This document shows positions 62,196 to 64,000 of a stretch of 64,000 nt of DNA, in pieces. The position numbers and the translations under genes were made by a program. This DNA is from Ideonella margarita (lineage in GTDB: Bacteria; Pseudomonadota; Gammaproteobacteria; Burkholderiales; Burkholderiaceae_C). The stretch's first letter is position 1. Every line of letters begins with the position of its first letter. Under the pieces are notes generated by a model. That model was not told the origin of the DNA. It made no database searches and saw nothing but the letters and a program-made list of their open reading frames with translations. The DNA is taken from contig NZ_JBBUTI010000010.1 of NCBI RefSeq assembly GCF_038066635.1, forward strand, positions 116,250 to 180,249, written 5' to 3'.

Positions 62196-62491
62196 TCAGG
62201 TCACGGCCAGGTTGAGTTGGGTGCCGGTGGCAGCAGCCCAGCATTCAAACATGGGTTCGTGCGGACCACCTGCCTTGTCGCCACTGTCGTCGCCGGAACG
62301 AGAACGCCAGAAACGACAAAGGGTCACGACCTTGCGGTGCGACCCTTGTGATGTCCTTTGGCGGAGACGGTGTCCTTCTAAGTCGAACGCAACCGAGCCC
62401 AAAGAGACGTGTGCGAGACCTACTGTCCCAAGGTCAACTCGTTGGTTCGGCCTAAATTGACCTAAAGAAATCTAAAGCAATTCAAAGACTA
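62196..62491. other. intergenic region holding the island boundary
   Basis: No gene recognised. It contains an imperfect hairpin (AAGGGTC at 62319-62325 with GACCCTT at 62341-62347, 15-base loop), the candidate attachment core at 62359-62372, and a visibly A/T-richer stretch (62450-62515) with repeated CTAAA-type motifs just before the integrase that could be integrase arm or promoter sites. Base composition falls from the left to the right of this region. Confidence 0.4.
62353..62377. other. candidate integrase attachment core (tRNA-Ser 3'-end-like)
   Basis: TGGCGGAGACGGTG at 62359-62372 is, on the minus strand, CACCGTCTCCGCCA, which resembles the 3' end of a tRNA-Ser (acceptor strand, discriminator, CCA). 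The adjoining sequence does not fold as a tRNA, so only the end is present, as expected for the att copy opposite the intact tRNA. It is flanked by direct repeats GTCCTT (62353-62358 and 62372-62377). The matching second copy would lie beyond the window. Confidence 0.35.
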
Positions 62492-63730
62492 ATGGTAGAA
62501 AGGATGGTAGATGAAAAACTACTCCGGCCGAGCATGCCACCTGTAGCCAAAGAACTTGCCCCACTCGTCGTCTCCCGTCTTAAGGCACCAGGTCACCACG
62601 CCGTTGGTGGGGTGACCGGCCTCTACCTGTATGTCAACGAGGGTGGCGGGCGCTCATGGGTGCTTCGAACCATGGTCGGATCGAAGCGTAGGCACATTGG
62701 CCTAGGAGGGTTCCCGGATGTTCCGCTGGCTGCGGCGAAAGAAAGGGCCAGGCAGTTAAAGCTGGACATTGCGCAGGGCCGTGACCCTGTCGAAGAGAGA
62801 CGGGCTGCCAAACATCGCCTTGTGGCAAGCCAAGTTGCCGCGATGAGCTTCCAGCGCGCAGCTGAACGCTACATAGAGGCACATGGCGATTCTTGGAAAA
62901 GTGACAAGCATCGCGCGCAATGGGTCAGCACGTTGGTTACCTATGCCTACCCGGTGATCGGTGTACTTGACGTGAAGGATGTGGCGCAGCAGCACGTCTT
63001 GGAGGTGTTGGAGCCAATCTGGAAGACGAAGAACGAGACCGCTTCGCGCCTTCGTGGCCGCATTGAGGTCGTGCTGGATTGGGCTTCTGTGCGTGGCCAC
63101 CGGTCTGGTGAAAATCCTGCCCGCTGGAAAGGACACCTAGACAAGTTGTTGCCAGCTCCCGGGAAGATTCATCGAGTCGAGCACCACCGTGCCATGCCGA
63201 TAGAGGAAGTAAGCGCGTTTATGTTGAGGCTTGCGCAACATGGCAGTGTGTCGGCGATGGCGCTCACGTTCCTAGTACTTACCGCAGGGCGCAGCGGGGA
63301 AGTTCGCGGCGCAACGTGGTCTGAAATTGACTTCGAAAATTCGGTGTGGACAGTCCCTGCCGACCGGATGAAAGCTGGGAAAGAGCATCGTGTGCCACTT
63401 AGCGATGACGCGCTGCGTGTCCTGAACTGTGTGCCCAGGGTGGCGAACTGCGATTGCATCTTCCCGTCAACGAGGGGTGGACCTCTCTCCGACATGGCCC
63501 TCACTCAGTTGATGCGGCGTATGGGTGTTGACGCTGTTCCACATGGATTTCGATCCACCTTTCGAGACTGGGCTGGCGAAAAGACAAACTACCCGCGAGA
63601 GGTTGCTGAAATGGCGCTGGCACACACCATCCAGAACCAGGTTGAGGCGGCCTACCGGCGGGGTGATGCGCTTGAGCGCCGTCGGCAGATGATGACCGAC
63701 TGGAGCCGCTTCCTGTTTCCTGTTCAATAA
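62492..63730 (+). CDS. P4-type tyrosine integrase
   Basis: 412 residues. N-terminal DUF4102-like arm-binding domain (GLYLYVNEGGGRSWVLRTMV; RRHIGLGGFPDVPLAAAKER), core-binding region ~110-215, and the catalytic domain with Arg in TAGRSGEVRGATW, the HGFRSTFRDWAGE box (His and Arg) and Tyr in VEAAYRRGD. All catalytic residues appear present, so it is probably active. Codon use is less GC-rich than in the flagellar genes, a sign of transfer. It marks the left part of an integrated element that continues past the window. Confidence 0.93.
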   Translation: MVERMVDEKLLRPSMPPVAKELAPLVVSRLKAPGHHAVGGVTGLYLYVNEGGGRSWVLRTMVGSKRRHIGLGGFPDVPLAAAKERARQLKLDIAQGRDPVEERRAAKHRLVASQVAAMSFQRAAERYIEAHGDSWKSDKHRAQWVSTLVTYAYPVIGVLDVKDVAQQHVLEVLEPIWKTKNETASRLRGRIEVVLDWASVRGHRSGENPARWKGHLDKLLPAPGKIHRVEHHRAMPIEEVSAFMLRLAQHGSVSAMALTFLVLTAGRSGEVRGATWSEIDFENSVWTVPADRMKAGKEHRVPLSDDALRVLNCVPRVANCDCIFPSTRGGPLSDMALTQLMRRMGVDAVPHGFRSTFRDWAGEKTNYPREVAEMALAHTIQNQVEAAYRRGDALERRRQMMTDWSRFLFPVQ

Positions 63731-63883
63731 CCTCGAGAACTTCAGGCGCATGGACGTGCCGCGTCGATCGCTATCGAGCGCTGTCTGCGCTTAGTCCAGT
63801 GGGAGCTGCTGGAGTCGCGCCAGCATTGGGTCTTCAAGTTTTGTCAGTCGACACGGAACTAACTTTCCACGTTTTGGAGGATG
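63731..63883. other. spacer between integrase and IS element
   Basis: No gene, terminator or repeat recognised. Confidence 0.4.
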
Positions 63884-64000
63884 TGAAGCGCCCCGGGTTT
63901 TCAGGAGGCTCCAACTCTTGAGAAGATGGAGCCATGAACAAGTCGAACAAGTTCTCACCTGAGGTCCGCGAGCGCGCTGTGCGCTTGGTGCAGGAGCATC
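63884..64000 (+). mobile_element. left end of an IS3-family element, truncated by window edge
   Basis: TGAAGCGCCCCGGGTTTTC at 63884 looks like the terminal inverted repeat of IS3-family elements and is followed at 50 bases by a typical OrfA start. The rest of the element, including the right end, lies outside the window. Confidence 0.7.
63934..64000 (+). CDS. IS3-family transposase OrfA, first 22 residues
   Basis: MNKSNKFSPEVRERAVRLVQ is the usual start of an IS3-family OrfA (helix-turn-helix subunit). OrfA normally acts with OrfB through a programmed frameshift. Truncated by the end of the window. Confidence 0.85.
   Translation, partial: MNKSNKFSPEVRERAVRLVQEH

Noticed and set aside
60393..62351. 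Plus-strand frame of 652 codons opposite the receiver-kinase and methyltransferase genes
   Set aside because: Both minus-strand genes carry intact family motifs; the plus-strand product is His/Arg/Gly-rich without a fold signature.
62345..62420. Possible complete tRNA-Ser gene
   Set aside because: Only the 3' acceptor end matches; adjoining bases do not form T, anticodon or D arms, so it is listed only as a candidate attachment core.
1..64000. CRISPR arrays, rRNA or complete tRNA genes
   Set aside because: No regularly spaced direct repeats and no rRNA or complete tRNA sequences were seen on reading the window.

Overview
The window is high-GC DNA whose gene order and protein families fit a polarly flagellated betaproteobacterium of the order Burkholderiales (Rubrivivax/Leptothrix/Aquabacterium/Roseateles-like). 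That placement is inferred from gene order (fliC-fliD-fliS-fliT-ycgR, fliE divergent from fliFGHIJK, fliLMNOPQR, flhBAF-flhG-fliA, flgNMA/flgBCDEFGHIJKL) and from protein style; no rRNA or other phylogenetic marker is present. About 55 of the 64 kb form one nearly complete structural flagellar locus. flhDC, motAB and the core che genes are not in the window.

Layout. 1-5.5 kb: a flagellin-glycosylation style block, with a putative sugar O-methyltransferase, a pseudaminic acid cytidylyltransferase (pseF-like) followed by what looks like a decayed pseG start, a small membrane protein, and two overlapping glycosyltransferases (an O-GlcNAc-transferase-like TPR/GT41 protein and a GT2/TPR protein). 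5.5-12.2 kb: three tandem short flagellins, then fliD, fliS, fliT and ycgR. Several of these are preceded by sigma-28 (FliA) type promoters with a recurring TCAAGT-type -35 element, and four units end in strong hairpin terminators. 12.2-25.7 kb: fliE (minus strand), fliFGHIJK, fliLMNOPQR, and a receiver-TPR protein overlapping the end of fliR. 25.7-27.4 kb: a Tat-exported PhoD-type alkaline phosphatase on the minus strand. 27.6-34.0 kb: flhB, flhA, flhF, an flhG-like gene that has lost its P-loop, and fliA, closed by a strong terminator. 34.1-36.2 kb: a PAP2 phosphatase lipoprotein with autotransporter-associated strand repeats. 36.2-48.8 kb: flgN, flgM and flgA on the minus strand and flgBCDEFGHIJKL on the plus strand, with a terminator-like hairpin between flgF and flgG.

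48.8-61.3 kb is a dense signalling block: an HDOD protein with a degenerate EAL-like N-terminus directly behind flgL, a multi-PAS HisKA_2 kinase next to an ANTAR response regulator, a membrane histidine kinase, an Hpt protein overlapping a REC-PAS-GGDEF-EAL protein, a diguanylate cyclase and a receiver-first histidine kinase. The context suggests control of motility by c-di-GMP and phosphorelay, with YcgR as a possible c-di-GMP effector at the motor. After a class I methyltransferase, the window ends in accessory DNA: a P4-type tyrosine integrase with a tRNA-Ser-3'-end-like candidate attachment core upstream, and the left end of an IS3-family element running off the window.

No wholly new system is evident. 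The most unusual items are the P-loop-less FlhG-like protein, the receiver-TPR protein with Glu in place of the phospho-acceptor Asp, the pseF/pseG lesion beside a glycosyltransferase pair, the kinase-ANTAR pair in a motility locus, and two exported phosphatases, each with a PhoB-box-like sequence, placed between flagellar operons.
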